This document shows, one piece after another, positions 1-11,048 of a stretch of 64,000 nt of DNA. The notes under the pieces are model-generated. The model made no database searches and had not been told where the DNA came from. It saw only the letters and a program-made list of their open reading frames with translations. The stretch lies in NCBI GenBank assembly GCA_965153355.1, contig OZ231128.1, forward strand, positions 37,820,001 to 37,884,000, in the 5' to 3' direction. Source of the DNA: Flaccisagitta enflata. Lineage: Eukaryota > Chaetognatha > Sagittoidea > Aphragmophora. The stretch's first letter is position 1. The number at the start of each line of letters is the position of its first letter. Position numbers and translations under genes: made by a program.

Positions 1-485
1 AAATCAGCTGTATGATGAATTGATAAAGAAGTCGAGAAAAAGCGACTGATGTCAAATAACATAACAACTCTGCCATGAATCTATGAAAAAGAAAGTTTCT
101 TATTTCGCTTTGAAGAACCTTTATACCGAGGTTGAAGAAAACATGAAGGGGAAAGCCACAACAACAGTTACTCACACTGGCGAAATGAATGATGAGCTGT
201 CTTTGAGGTTTCCTTTGATATCACAAATCCCTGACTTTTGTTTGTTAGAGTGTTTTAAGCTAGGGGGTAATGTATAAGAGCAAGGAGCGAGGTTAGGGAT
301 GGGGATGCGGCAAGGGATAGGCTGGGTTTTGTAGATTTGCACGGATACGTCTTCGTAGAGATTGCAGTGTATCATAATCTTGACCATGTCAACCCGGTGC
401 AATAAATGGGCCTTGTCTTTTCTTTCCCTGTCCTAATACTATCTGTCAACAGGCAGGCGTGTATGTAAATCATTTCTGCCGAGTA
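1..485. other. intergenic, nothing recognised
   Basis: AT-rich DNA with only short ORFs on both strands and no domain or repeat that I recognise. It runs up to the TA that flanks the next inverted-repeat element. Confidence 0.4.
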
Positions 486-953
486 CACGCCGTATCTTTT
501 ATAAGAACACGATTTTTTGAACTGAGGCTCAGCGTTCTTATTTTTAACTAATTTTCAGCCTCAAACGTTCTTAATCTGTTCTTATTTTTGAAGCATTGGA
601 GATTCTTTATCATAGTTGCTAGCTATTCATGTTCAATGAAATAAATGTACTTTAATCTTAGTCCGTACAAAATTTTGATTTTGTTTTTGATTTTGTGAGT
701 TATGAATTATGATAAATGTAACTGGTCTGTAAGGTTTGTAACGTCTGTAAGTTAACTGGTTTGTAATTGTTTAGGTTGGAAGATTCTGTGCAAATTTTTT
801 ATCTTTTCCATAAAAAATTCTATAAGAATATAATTTAGAAAATATTTATTCCAAAATCTGAGCCTGAGCATGTTCTTAAGATGTTCTTATTTTTTCACCA
901 AATCTGAGGCTGATGTTCTTATAAACAGTGTTCTTAGACAAAATACAGCGTGT
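486..953. mobile_element. inverted-repeat element, TA-flanked, CACGC ends
   Basis: The left end CACGCCGTAT and the right end ATACAGCGTG are inverted copies, and each is flanked by TA (484-485, 954-955). The inverted similarity continues inward through GAGGCTCAG and TTCTTATTTTT motifs. The element is about 468 bp with no coding capacity, so it is a MITE or fold-back element. Two probable relatives lie at 27011-27459 and 27464-28037. The TA duplication is only 2 bp, so the exact ends are plausible rather than proven. Confidence 0.5.
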
Positions 954-955
954 AG

Positions 956-1681
956 CAAATATTATCAAGGAAAAAATCTTAGCAACACCTAGGAGTTTAT
1001 GGGGATTATTATTGAAAATATCATCTAATTAATCATTGTTATGATTTTTTGACCTTTTATTTCAATAACAATCAATCAATAACAATCCCAGCTAAATCTT
1101 GGCAAAGTGACTCTTTTAGTTTATTCACTTGGTAAAGCATAATCTTATTTGACAATTCATAAGAGATTTTGTTTCGCTGAAAGTTTCCATTGTTTTGCTT
1201 GTCATTTCTAAACGTTTACAACCACAGAAACCAGATTGCGCTAATCTTGTAGATTTTTTGATGTAGATTAATCTGTGAGATAATTTAGATAAACTATGTC
1301 TATTCTTTTTTTTTAACATCAAATCATATCTAGTTCCCCAATTGCCGAGTGGTCTAGCCGATTTCGCGTTTTCAATGGCTTGCACCGACTGAGATTTGTT
1401 TCACTGCACAAAGACTACTTTGCTAAGTTCATAACATTTTTTTGTTTGTTTCTTTATTATCATGACAGATAAACAAACACCAGTTAGATGTTGTTGAGTA
1501 GTAAGGTTGTCCAACTTTCATGATATGGATACGGGTTGATTTACTGTCTAACTGTCTAACTGCCGTACATGGAGCTCAACTGTTTGGGCCTTCCAGCTGA
1601 TGAATAGCCAAGACAAGAAAGTTCACCCGTTCGAGTTCATGTTTTATGAATTCTTACGATTACAAGTATAAACAAATACGC
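956..1681. other. intergenic, AT-rich
   Basis: No gene seen. Around 1498-1530 is a minus-strand fragment of the dispersed sequence that contains ATGAAAGTTGGACAAC and is also present at 40290 and 41322. A tRNA-like A-box near 1345 is discussed under rejected items. Confidence 0.4.
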
Positions 1682-2819
1682 TCACAATGCAGTTGATTGA
1701 TTAGTTTCGGAAGAAACGGTCAAAACTGTCTCGTTTCTTCGTTGGACATTTCTCGTTTCGTCAAATTCGTCGTTATGACCGCGACTGTAGCATCTGCAGA
1801 AACAACAACAGCAACAGCAAAGGACCTGACACAGAGCGTGACGAAAATCTTTTGACAAACACGCGTAAATGATGATATTAATGGTTGAATTCACTAAGTT
1901 ACAAACATTATTAGCAAATGTCAAATCTCTATATTCAAAACAAGACCCCGCCCCGTTGCTTAAAATCAAAACCTGTAAACAAATATCGGGGACCAGACAA
2001 GCGGAAGAAAAAATGACTACAAGCAATATGATATTTTGAAAAGCTCGTATTGAAGGGGAAGATCGCTGTTTTGTTCGATGAATGATGAAAAAGGCCATGG
2101 GTGCCAAAACTAATGAAAAAATGACGTCGAAGGGTAAGAAATCCATATCCAAAATGGTTTCTTTTTTTATCAAAAAACCAAAGGAAAAAATAAAGGCAGA
2201 GATAGCAAATAGGAACAGACCCAACGATATACAGATCTCCTTAACAATGTCGTTCGGTCTTAGACGCATGATTTGGAAGTCGCGAACGTATCTTGCGCGT
2301 TGGTAAGTGATGACTACGGTCAGGCACCGGTTCCACGCTGTCAATACTTGAAAACAGCAATCCACTATTGCCGTCTCATCTGAGCGTCGAATTCCTCGGA
2401 GGCAACCGGCACAAAAAGGTTCACGTTCAGTGTCATTCACGTGGGTCACATTTTCGTATTTTCTAGCTTCCGTCATGTATTCGAAGCTCCAATTCCCCGT
2501 CACGTTTGAGTACGTCCAAGCTTCAGTGGGGTATGCGTTGAACATGAGGTTCGTCGTAATAAAGTATATAGTTGGGAGCACGTAAACACAAGCGTAAACC
2601 AGATCAGAAATAGCCAGTGCTATCATGTGAATTTGAAGAGTAGACCAAGACGTGGAGAAGGAAAAGGAGGAGGAGGAGGAGGCGGCGGGGGAAGAGGATG
2701 ACAAAGGGCGTCTTTGTCGCCAAACGACGGCGATGATGAGAATGTTGAAGAAAAACGTAAACAGGGAAAGTGGCCCGGTAAGAGAGTCCACAGTTACACC
2801 AGAGCCATAAATGGCAGAA
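1682..2819 (-). CDS. class A (rhodopsin-like) GPCR, last exon
   Basis: This is a seven-transmembrane receptor of the rhodopsin class, probably a plasma-membrane receptor for a peptide or other small ligand. Numbering from the GTG at 2791, seven hydrophobic segments are visible: about residues 6-24; 53-78, with the LAISD form of the TM2 LAxxD motif; 145-165; 187-211; 218-236; 248-275; and 290-310. TM7 ends in NSTINIIIYACLSKDFRH, a variant of NPxxY followed by helix 8. The usual DRY after TM3 is not present in canonical form (AWNRCLTVVITYQRAR). The cytoplasmic tail has a run of cysteines likely to be palmitoylated. The open frame continues upstream of 2791 with no ATG, and a good 3' splice site (tatctttacag) ends at 2820. 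I therefore read 1682-2819 as the terminal exon, with the start in an upstream exon I cannot locate. Three NxT/NxS sites lie in the first extracellular loop region. The ligand is unknown. Confidence 0.75.
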
Positions 2820-3228
2820 ACTGTAAAGATATCAGTTCATTATCGTTTTTTCATTTGACTGGGACTAAAACAATGGACATTTGTATCAATGTAAGTCTTA
2901 CCTCGAGTCGGTAAACATAAAATAATCCCAATTACGCTGTATTTGACATTCAAAGCCATTTGGCGCATTTTATTGTTCAATTCATTTGTTAATTGAAATA
3001 TCAGAATAATCTTTTTTGGAAAGGATTATCAGGGAAGATCGAGGAAAAAAAGATCCAGAAAAGCCGTCAGAATTTGATACATATTCTTTGCCAATTAATG
3101 ACGTTTTACATGTAGGTAACTGCTTGCTACGTGCTTTGTCACACTCAGACATGACAGATTTTACGATTGTTTCAAGGAAGTAGTCAGACGAGGTTCTATT
3201 TTTGAAAATAATTTAATAGTTTTGACTT
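2820..3228. other. probable intron or flank of the GPCR, no feature
   Basis: AT-rich sequence with no further GPCR-like coding exon that I can recognise. The missing N-terminal exon could be here or further away. Confidence 0.3.
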
Positions 3229-3232
3229 TTAT

Positions 3233-3387
3233 GTCGCGTGCACGCGACTCTACAACTCGCTCTGTCCGTCTGTCGGCCGTCCGTCTGTCAGTCGGTCCGT
3301 CTGTCAGTCGGTCCATCACGCTTAGCTTTTTTTCGCCGCCCCTGCCCACCTGCATACAGCAAAGGTAGCCGTGTATCCGGCCTTGTT
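3233..3387 (+). repeat. CGCG-palindrome repeat family, copy
   Basis: A member of the commonest dispersed repeat in the window. It starts with the palindrome GTCGCGTGCACGCGAC, followed by degenerate (GTCCGTCG)n, then a CCCCTGCCCACC block, and it ends in GTAGCCGTGTATCCGGCC plus TTGTT. There is no coding capacity. Other copies in either orientation are at 3574, 6185, 10363, 11465, 11991, 14007, 25661, 28597, 34816, 50071 and 63736. Confidence 0.75.
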
Positions 3388-3573
3388 TACGTTGCGGCTG
3401 GCTTGATCTACCGTATCTGCTTGGGATTTAAGCAATGATACTGAGTCTTGCCTCAGCTATAGTCTTGTTTTTATCATTGATCTACCACCCGAGTAGTCCT
3501 CTGATGGCTCTGACAGTAGCATTTCCAAGTAGGAGAACAACTTCCCAAACGTTGGAAAACAAAATTTATTTTC

Positions 3574-3762
3574 AGTCGCGTGCACGCGACTCTCTAACCC
3601 GCTATGTCGGTCGGTCCCTCCGTCCGTCACACTTTGCTTTTTCGTCGTTTACGTTTTTCGCATTACCGCTCCTGCCCAAATGCTTGGTTAGGATTTTGTA
3701 TCACTGCCCTTGCCCACCCGTCCGCGACTAGGGTCTAGGGTAGCCGTGTATCCGGCCGTGTT
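3574..3762 (+). repeat. CGCG-palindrome repeat family, copy
   Basis: A complete copy. The perfect 18-bp palindrome AGTCGCGTGCACGCGACT is at 3574-3591, followed by CGGTCGGTCC tetranucleotides, the CCTGCCCACCCGTCCGCGAC block and a GTAGCCGTGTATCCGGCC-type end. Confidence 0.75.
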
Positions 3763-3934
3763 GTCTTTTAACTTGAACTTGTTGTTGAATGCCATATTCT
3801 TCTCCGGGAAAGTTTGATTAATCACGGTTGCGCTTAAGCAAGGCGCAGCTGAGTTAGGCTGGATACGCGTCTTCGCTTGCAGTGGCCAGTATGTGGAAAG
3901 GTACCTTTAGGTACCTTCAGGTAGGCAGGGGCAC

Positions 3935-4482
3935 TCATTTTTAGATGCGTCCTCGCATCTCTATAAGAGGGTGTGTCCCTTGGTCTGAATGTCTGTCTGT
4001 CTAAATGTCTGAGTGTCACGCGAATTTTTTAAAATGCAATTTCTCTTTATGTCTTTTCATGTCTCTTCTTGTCTCTTACACTTCTTATCTCTCTTTTATC
4101 TCTTTTGTCTGTTTTGTCTCTCATCATCTCATGGCTCCTATATGTCTCCTATGTCTCTTATGTCTCTTTCGTCTCTTTTGTCTCTTTTGTTTCTCATGAC
4201 TCCTATATGTCTCCTACATCTCTTATGTCTCTTATGTCTTTTATATCTCATCTCTCTCTTATGTATCTTATATCTCTTATATGTCTCATGTCTCCTCTTG
4301 TTTCCTCATGTCTCTTCATGTCTCTTAAGTTCTCCATGTCCATTCATTTGTGGGGAGGAGGTGTGGGGGGTAGGGAGGCGTGTGGGGGGGTGTGGAGGCG
4401 AGGGGTTTGGGGAGGCGTGGGGGTGGGGGGGAGGCGTTGGGGGGAGGGGTGGGGGAGAGTAAGGAGGGGGGGGTGATGGAGT
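3935..4482. repeat. repeat-family variant, TCTTATGTC-rich tract and G-rich block
   Basis: A variant of the palindrome repeat (ATGCGTCCTCGCATCT) at about 3942 leads into (TGTCTGTC)n. From 4050 to 4345 is a degenerate array of TCTTATGTC-type units. From about 4349 to 4482 the plus strand is almost pure G with short interruptions. The ORFs here encode only Leu/Ser/Cys repeats in several frames and are not genes. Confidence 0.6.
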
Positions 4483-5241
4483 AATCAGTTTATTTTTTTC
4501 TCTACATCTCAATATCTTTACATCTTCTTATCATTATATCTTAATATCTTTATATCTTAATAATATGTATCTTGATATCTTACTTCTAAAGAAGACGCGC
4601 CTATTGGACATCTCTTGGCCTTGTTTTAAAAACAGAGATATGCTTTGTAGAACTTTAAACTTATTTCCTAGCCAGTATTCTCCCCTAGCACCTGCGAACT
4701 TTTTAGAGCCTGCCTCATTACCTCTCTCTTCCACTCAAAGATCGGCAGTGGCTCTTGCGCCCGTTAGTGCGACAGCGTCAAGTAAGCACTAAGCACTAAG
4801 CAGTGCAAGCGCAGTGTCAACTTGAAAAGTCACCTCACGGTTTGCATTGGGCATCGTGAAGAACATTCTGATCTAAAAAAAAAACATTGAGATATCTTCA
4901 CTAGGATCCTTCGAAAATAAAAGTTGTTGGTTACAGGCTTCACATTCATCCAAACTTACGTCCATGAAATAGTAGATGAATATCAAATCGCATTACATGG
5001 CTTTTAATGCTTGAATATCTATTATCAGGGAATTGAATTCTCTACTACGGTTGCGTGTACATACATCCTTTTTCATTTTCTATCTCTTCCGGAAGCTGCC
5101 GAGACGCCCACTAATATGCCGAGTAGCCACTAGCTACTCATTATCTGCATGCTTGTGGTGGTACATGTAAAATAAAAGTGACATAATGCCCCGGGTTGGT
5201 TAGGTTTGTTGTCCAGCTCTCATGGATGTATTCCAATACTC

Positions 5242-5242
<1 letters not shown>
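4483..5242. other. intergenic, no gene seen
   Basis: Begins with ATCTTAATATCTTTAT-type degenerate repeats (4500-4585), then unique AT-rich sequence. No supported gene. Confidence 0.4.
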
Positions 5243-5361
<119 letters not shown>

Positions 5362-5577
5362 ATGCGCGCACAGACTTGAGCATGCACGTACACACTTGAA
5401 CGCGCTTATTCACCAACTCCCAAAGTTATCACCTTGAAAGAGGTGGAGAGCGTAAAGTTGGCGTCTAAAATTAAAATTCCTTTGCTTAGAATAGAGATGC
5501 TTTGTTCTCAGCTCAGTGTCTGTCTTTCCATGTCTGTCTTTCATTGTTCCTGAAAGTTTTTTTCTTGAGAAAATAAA

Positions 5578-5578
<1 letters not shown>

Positions 5579-5658
<80 letters not shown>

Positions 5659-5736
5659 AGAAAGAGAGAGAGAGAGAGAGGCATGCTCTTTTCCTTCCAC
5701 TTACCCTCTTCCTCTCTCTGTCGTTTCTCTCTCTTC

Positions 5737-5816
<80 letters not shown>

Positions 5817-5949
5817 CATTCTGTCTCAGCTGTTTTTTATTCTATCTTTTTTTCTCCTTCCTTTCCAATCATTTTCAGTTTTTGCTCATTAGTTGCCTTT
5901 TGGTTCATCGAGTATTCTTTTCGCGCTCAACCAAGTCTCACCTTCAGGG

Positions 5950-5993
<44 letters not shown>

Positions 5994-6003
5994 TCACTCT
6001 CTC
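5579..6003. repeat. (GA)n, then (CT)n microsatellites
   Basis: (GA)n at about 5581-5680 is followed after a 60-bp spacer by (CT)n at about 5741-5812 and a third (CT)n at 5953-5987. The GA block and the first CT block are inverted relative to each other, so together they could form a long hairpin. All ORFs here are repeat artefacts. Confidence 0.9.
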
Positions 6004-6184
6004 TTAGTCTTTGTCTACTTGTCTATTTGTTTGCCTGTCTGTGTTTCTATCTTTCTGTCCTTTTTACACCAATTTCAGAATGAATTGAAATATCATTTTG
6101 GATAAATTGAAAAAAAATATTTTTCAAAATGCATGAATGAAAAATTCAGTAAGACTGCTCATGTCTCATCCTTATTTGCATAGA
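6004..6184. other. short spacer, no feature
   Basis: AT-rich spacer between the (CT)n tract and the next repeat copy. Confidence 0.3.
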
Positions 6185-6325
6185 AACAAGGCCGGATACA
6201 CGGCAAGACAGTCAGGAACGGTTGGCCAGGGGCTATATTGCAAGAACCGCTCGCAATTAAAAAAAAAAATTGTGACCTACCGACCGACAGATCGGCTCGT
6301 AGAGCCGCGTGTCCGCGACTAAAAA
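6185..6325 (-). repeat. CGCG-palindrome repeat family, copy
   Basis: A reverse-orientation copy. It starts with AACAAGGCCGGATACACGGC, includes ACCGACCGACAGA tetranucleotides, and ends with CGCGTGTCCGCGACTAAAAA. Confidence 0.7.
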
Positions 6326-6380
6326 TAACTAAAAAAATCCTACCTTGAACCACTACCGAGTGATAAAAATATCTTCACAA

Positions 6381-6683
<303 letters not shown>

Positions 6684-6824
6684 CGCGCAGAATAATTTGC
6701 ATGAATGTCATCGTCGCAATATCGTTATTGAAGAAGAAACGAGGATAAACGTTCAGAAAAAAAAAAACCCTTTTTAACATGATACAATAGAGAATGTCAT
6801 TCATCTAACAGTAACACGTTCCGC

Positions 6825-7200
6825 ATAAAGGCTCTTTGGGGATGATCTGAGTAAAGGGGTCCAGAAAGGACCAAAATGTAGAAATCATTGATTAAAACGA
6901 CCCCACTACCCCCATTTTTTGTGCTGAAGCCAATGGTGACAGTCCCGAGGCTGTCAAATGTACGGGCACCCCACCACCACGGCCCTGAAATGGCATAACT
7001 ACATATTTTGACGTATTTTCACCATTTTGGTGGCTGTTTAAGGGTATTAAAGCTGTAAAATCTCTCATACAATGATTCAGCCACTCAAACATGATCATTC
7101 CTGTCCTCCTTTACACTCCTCATTGCCTAATGACCTATAATCATGAATACTGAGGCTTCCTAAGCCATTTGGGGCCCCGTATCGAGCATTAAATATTTGA
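6825..7200 (+). repeat. dispersed repeat, inverted copy at 12795-13155
   Basis: This segment matches the reverse complement of 12795-13155 over its length. Shared blocks include the GGTCCAGAAA and TGCTGAAGCCAATGG regions, the CACCCCACCACC region, TGGCATAACTACAT, and GGGGCCCCGTATCGAGC. The protein-like ORF in it is an artefact. The identity of the repeat is unknown. Confidence 0.65.
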
Positions 7201-7692
7201 AAATCTCATCAATTGTCGCAATCTGCCTTGGTAGCTACAGAGGAGTGAGAAAATTCCATTGAATGAATTCTTGCCAAGTAGATTTTGATGTCGCATAGTC
7301 AAAGGGTTGAGAAAAAATCATTTCAGATTGAATTTTAGGGGTCTTAATTAACAATCGTTGACCGCAATATGCAAATGAGCACATCGCCGATCTGGGTAAA
7401 TTCACCTTAATCGATCTTTTTACAGCACACCTTGTCTTCTTTTTGATTTCTAAATGGATTTATGAAAGACATGGAATGGGTTTTGTTTGAAAGAGATTTG
7501 AAAATGGTATGTGAAAAATGGAAAAGCAAAATGGAAGGGGCCCCTTGAGGATTGTAAAAGGGGCTCTCTAAGGGACATAGAATTGCTTAAATATATCATA
7601 AAGACCAATACCGTGAGTTTTAGTCATGTTCTCAATTTTCAAATTTCAGGTAATATGCATGAACAGTTACAGAGGTTATTAGCCCCTATGGC
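7201..7692. other. intergenic, no gene; ends in a hAT target duplication
   Basis: Unique-looking AT-rich sequence. The last 8 bp (7685-7692, CCTATGGC) are the left target-site duplication of the following hAT element. Confidence 0.4.
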
Positions 7693-8896
7693 TAGGGCTG
7701 AGTCGAGGATTTGATATTTTTCCTCGATGATTAATCGCCCAAAATCCCAATTCCTCGAGGAATCCTCGAGCATTCTCAAGGATTTTTTTTGGTATTCTAT
7801 AATTGATTATGAATAACTATTCTACCCCTTAGTTCTAATAAGAAAGAAATGGTAACGCAATGGAACTTGTTTTTCCTTTAAACTTTATAGAATAACATAT
7901 TTCAAAGCAGGCCACAGACAAATTGATACTTTTTTTTTCAGTTTTATAAACAAAATGAAGTAACGTTGTCTCAGAGGATCACGAGTTAGGAAGCATTCTT
8001 TTTTCAAGTTTTTCCTGAGGAAGCGGTCACGTGTAAAATGATCCTAGGCAGTTTACTTATACTTGTACTCGAAGTATTTTGCACCATCAAAGTATTTTGC
8101 AGTACTGAAGTATCACACTATATCATAATACTTCCATATATCGAAGTACCAAAATCCGACATCCCCCGAAAAAGCCCGCTACAGATTTAGGTTTAGGGAA
8201 TCCTGATACATCATTGGTGTGATGTTTTGGGCGGCATAGCTAGAGAAAGACAGAGGAATAGAATGAGTGAGGGAGCAAGAATGCGACAGAGCAATAGAGA
8301 CGCTGAAAGACGCACATACATACACGGACATGGACAAAGAACAAGGCCAACACCTTACAGTCGCATGCGGTTGTTAAGACTAAAAGATTAAAAGACTAGA
8401 TGTAAATTGTCTTGAAATAATTCAAAATGACTTTAAATGACGTAAAACATGTGACGGACTGACGGACCCACCGACCGACAGACGGACAGAGCGGGTCAGT
8501 ATCTTGTGCATGCGACTAAAAATAGAGACGATTAAAGAGATTTAATTTGAAAAGGTGAGTAGGTTTAATTTGTCAGATGACGCTTGATATCAGATGATAT
8601 TTGTAACTATGTTTTAAAACTGAGTATTTTGATGAATCACAATTATTTGATAAACAACAGTATTTTTTTAGTTTATCAGTCCATCTATGAGCTCCGTCAA
8701 TCTGTCAAAAATATTTTTTTCTTTTTGTCTTTTCATGTGCGTTCCTGCAAATCTATGATAGGTCATGTCTGTCCATCCTTTGGTTGGTTTGTTTGAACAA
8801 AATTTTTCCTCCGAGGATTTTTGCTTTCCTCGAGCAAGCAAGGCAAAATTTTTCCTCGATTAATCATCGAGCAATTAATTGCTCGACTCAGCCCTA
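7693..8896. mobile_element. non-autonomous hAT element with 8-bp TSD
   Basis: Both ends read TAGGGCTGAGTCGAG in inverted orientation, and the similarity continues into CTCGATGATTAATCG. The element is bracketed by the 8-bp duplication CCTATGGC at 7685-7692 and 8897-8904. TAGNG ends plus an 8-bp duplication are diagnostic of the hAT superfamily. The 1204-bp interior has no transposase ORF, so the element needs help in trans. A palindrome-family repeat (about 8341-8525) sits inside it, which means that repeat either inserted later or was carried along. Confidence 0.88.
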
Positions 8897-9081
8897 CCTA
8901 TGGCCATACGGGCCACCGAGGGTTGCCTCAGTGACCCCAAATTGCTAGACTAGCTGAAACTAAAAGTCATGAGTTTATTGTTTTCTACTTAATTGCTTTT
9001 TGACTGGTCAACCAAGGATCGCACAAGGTCAGATGCCCAGCTTAGCATGATCAAATGAAGTTGTGGAGTGCAGTGAGAGCA

Positions 9082-9710
9082 GGGCAGGGGCATTAAAGAG
9101 CCAACGTCCTGTAAGACACAAGGGTGAATACCTCAGGCCTAAGAAGACTGATTGAGGTTTTTGAAGGCCAACTTAAGGTCTACTAACTTGGAAGTAAGTT
9201 TATCGCATTTCTTATGTTAATGTTCATATAGTTTATGGAGTATCATGAAAATAAGCAAATAGTTACATTTTGAAAATACTTTACAAAATCCTTCACATGC
9301 CACTCAACATATTTTTTTAAGTCTAACCATATTTTTTTAACTGCAAAAATGTTAAGAGTAGATAAGCTTGCTTTAACAATGCAATAAACTTTTTTCCAAG
9401 AAAGTAGAGGGGAGATTTTTGATCTTGAGGGATGATTTGAGGTCTTGGGGGCAGGCTTGTGATCTGCAGGGCATGTTTGAGGCCTGAAGAGCCTATTTGA
9501 GGCCTGGAGGGCAGATTTGTGATCTTGAGAGCTTAGTTGAGGTCTGTAAAAGCTATATTGAGGGCTTAGAGGGCCAAAATAAGGCTTGAGAGAGCTGATT
9601 TGAAGCCCCAATTGCCAAAATGGAATACATGGATAGAAGGACAGACTGAGAGACGTCTAGAAATTTACCCCTGTATCTTAAAGGTCATCGGCCCTATAGG
9701 GCCGCTGCCC
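9082..9710. mobile_element. GGGCAG-ended inverted-repeat element
   Basis: The left arm (GGGCAGGGGCATTAAAGAGC onward) and the inverted right arm (ending GGGCCGCTGCCC) match over about 45 bp, including a CCTGTAAGACACA-like block and GGGTGAAT. Between them, 9390-9610 is a degenerate tandem array of about 22 bp built on TTTGAGGCCTGGAGGGC. There is no coding capacity. The same family is at 14550, 36965, 42051 and 47526. Confidence 0.6.
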
Positions 9711-10362
9711 AAAAAAGAACTTTGCTGTCAGAAAACTTTCATTTGGTAAATGGAAGAGTAACGAAGGTCATTGGTCTTTTTAGGGGTTGGCATCCAGGGG
9801 CTTCATTAGGGTATCCAAATCAGAAATAGCTGGAAATGACCAAAATTATGAGTATTTTGGCAGCTGAGTCTAAGTCTTGTAGAACACAGGGGGACTTCGG
9901 TTTGTTCGATTATTTGTTCTTTATATTTGCTCTTTTGACAGTTCATCCATTCATCTGTTTGTCTGTCGCTCCCTTATCAGCTTCCTCAGACCTCCAATTG
10001 GTCGTACCATGCCTTGTATCAGCTCTCATAGGTTTAAAATCAGTTCTCAGGTCTTAAATCAATTGTCCGGCCAGGCGTCAAGCCTAGCCTAGGCTTTAAG
10101 TTTGCCCTCTCCGCCCCAAGTTTGTCTCTCAGACCTTAACTGGCCCAAATAGGTCCAATCAGGCCTTTCAGCCTTCAGGCTTTAAATCGACCTTCTTAGA
10201 CCAATTAGGCCTCAGAATCACGCCTCTCAGTTACCATATCTTGATTGGGCCATCAATCAGCCCACTCAACCAGAGACCCTACCTCCATTTGGCGTTTCCC
10301 CATTTCCCCATTTTCCCCATTTTGGCGTTTAAAAAACTCTGACCCTCAAGGGCCTCCCATGT
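9711..10362. other. degenerate AGGCCTTAAG-type repeats, no gene
   Basis: From 9960 to 10270 there are imperfect short units such as CTCAGACCTTAA and AGGCCTTTCAG. These resemble the interior of the GGGCAG elements in the opposite orientation. No gene is supported. Confidence 0.4.
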
Positions 10363-10840
10363 AACAAGGCCGGATACACGGGCCAAGACGGTGCGCCAAG
10401 CGTTATCAATTCTTAGACTTATCCCTAGCTCCATCAGAGCTATCCCTAGCTCTATCAGACCTATCCCTAGCTCTATCAGACCTGTACTGAGCTCTATCAG
10501 ACCTCTCTGACCTATCACTAGCTCTACCAAAACTATCCCTAGGTCTATCAGACCTATCCTGAGCTCTATCAGACCTATGCCAAGCTCTATCAGACCTATC
10601 CCCAGCTCTATTAGACCGATACGACCTATCACCATCTCAATCAGACCTATCCCCAGCTCTATCAGACCTAACCATAGCTGATTACTTAGGTGGATGAAAT
10701 GACGAGTATCATCAATGATGAACGAAATGAGCTTTCAATTGGTCCCAAACATTTTTAGCAATTTTTCATTCAAGCATGACCGACGGAGAGATGGACAGAT
10801 GGACAGAGCCTCTTATAGAGGTGCAATGGCGCACCAAAAA
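10363..10840 (-). repeat. CGCG-palindrome family copy carrying a 21-bp minisatellite
   Basis: The left end is AACAAGGCCGGATACACGG. The right end has GACGGACAGAGCC-type sequence and AGGTGCAATGGCGCACC. Between them, about 10430-10680 is a tandem array of the 21-bp unit CTATCCCTAGCTCTATCAGAC in roughly twelve imperfect copies. The minus-strand ORF (repeated GLIELGI) is a consequence of the array and not a gene. Confidence 0.65.
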
Positions 10841-11048
10841 ATCATCATATCATATTTCTGAATCATTTTGCTTTATTTAGTGATTTTCAACTCAAGCGTG
10901 ACAAACCGACCAACCAACAGACAGAGCTAGTTATAGAGGTGCTATGGCGCACCTAAAAACCTTCCTAAAGGCAAAGCCGCAATGAAACTGGGTGCGGTGG
11001 ACATAGAAAGTACCGAAGGCTGTGGATATGGAAGCCATTAATTAGTTA
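10841..11048. repeat. second GACGGAC...GGCGCACC repeat end
   Basis: A near-copy of the preceding right end recurs at 10890-10960 (ACCGACCAACCAACAGAC, then GGTGCTATGGCGCACC). It suggests a second truncated copy of the same family. Confidence 0.45.

Noticed and set aside
1335-1420. tRNA-like A-box (TTGCCGAGTGGTCTAG), possible tRNA-Leu/Ser
   Set aside because: No GGTTCGA-type B box at the right distance and no foldable acceptor stem; at most a tRNA relic.
5410-6007. Ser/Leu- and Arg/Glu-repeat ORFs
   Set aside because: They are translations of (CT)n and (GA)n microsatellites and occur in several frames on both strands.
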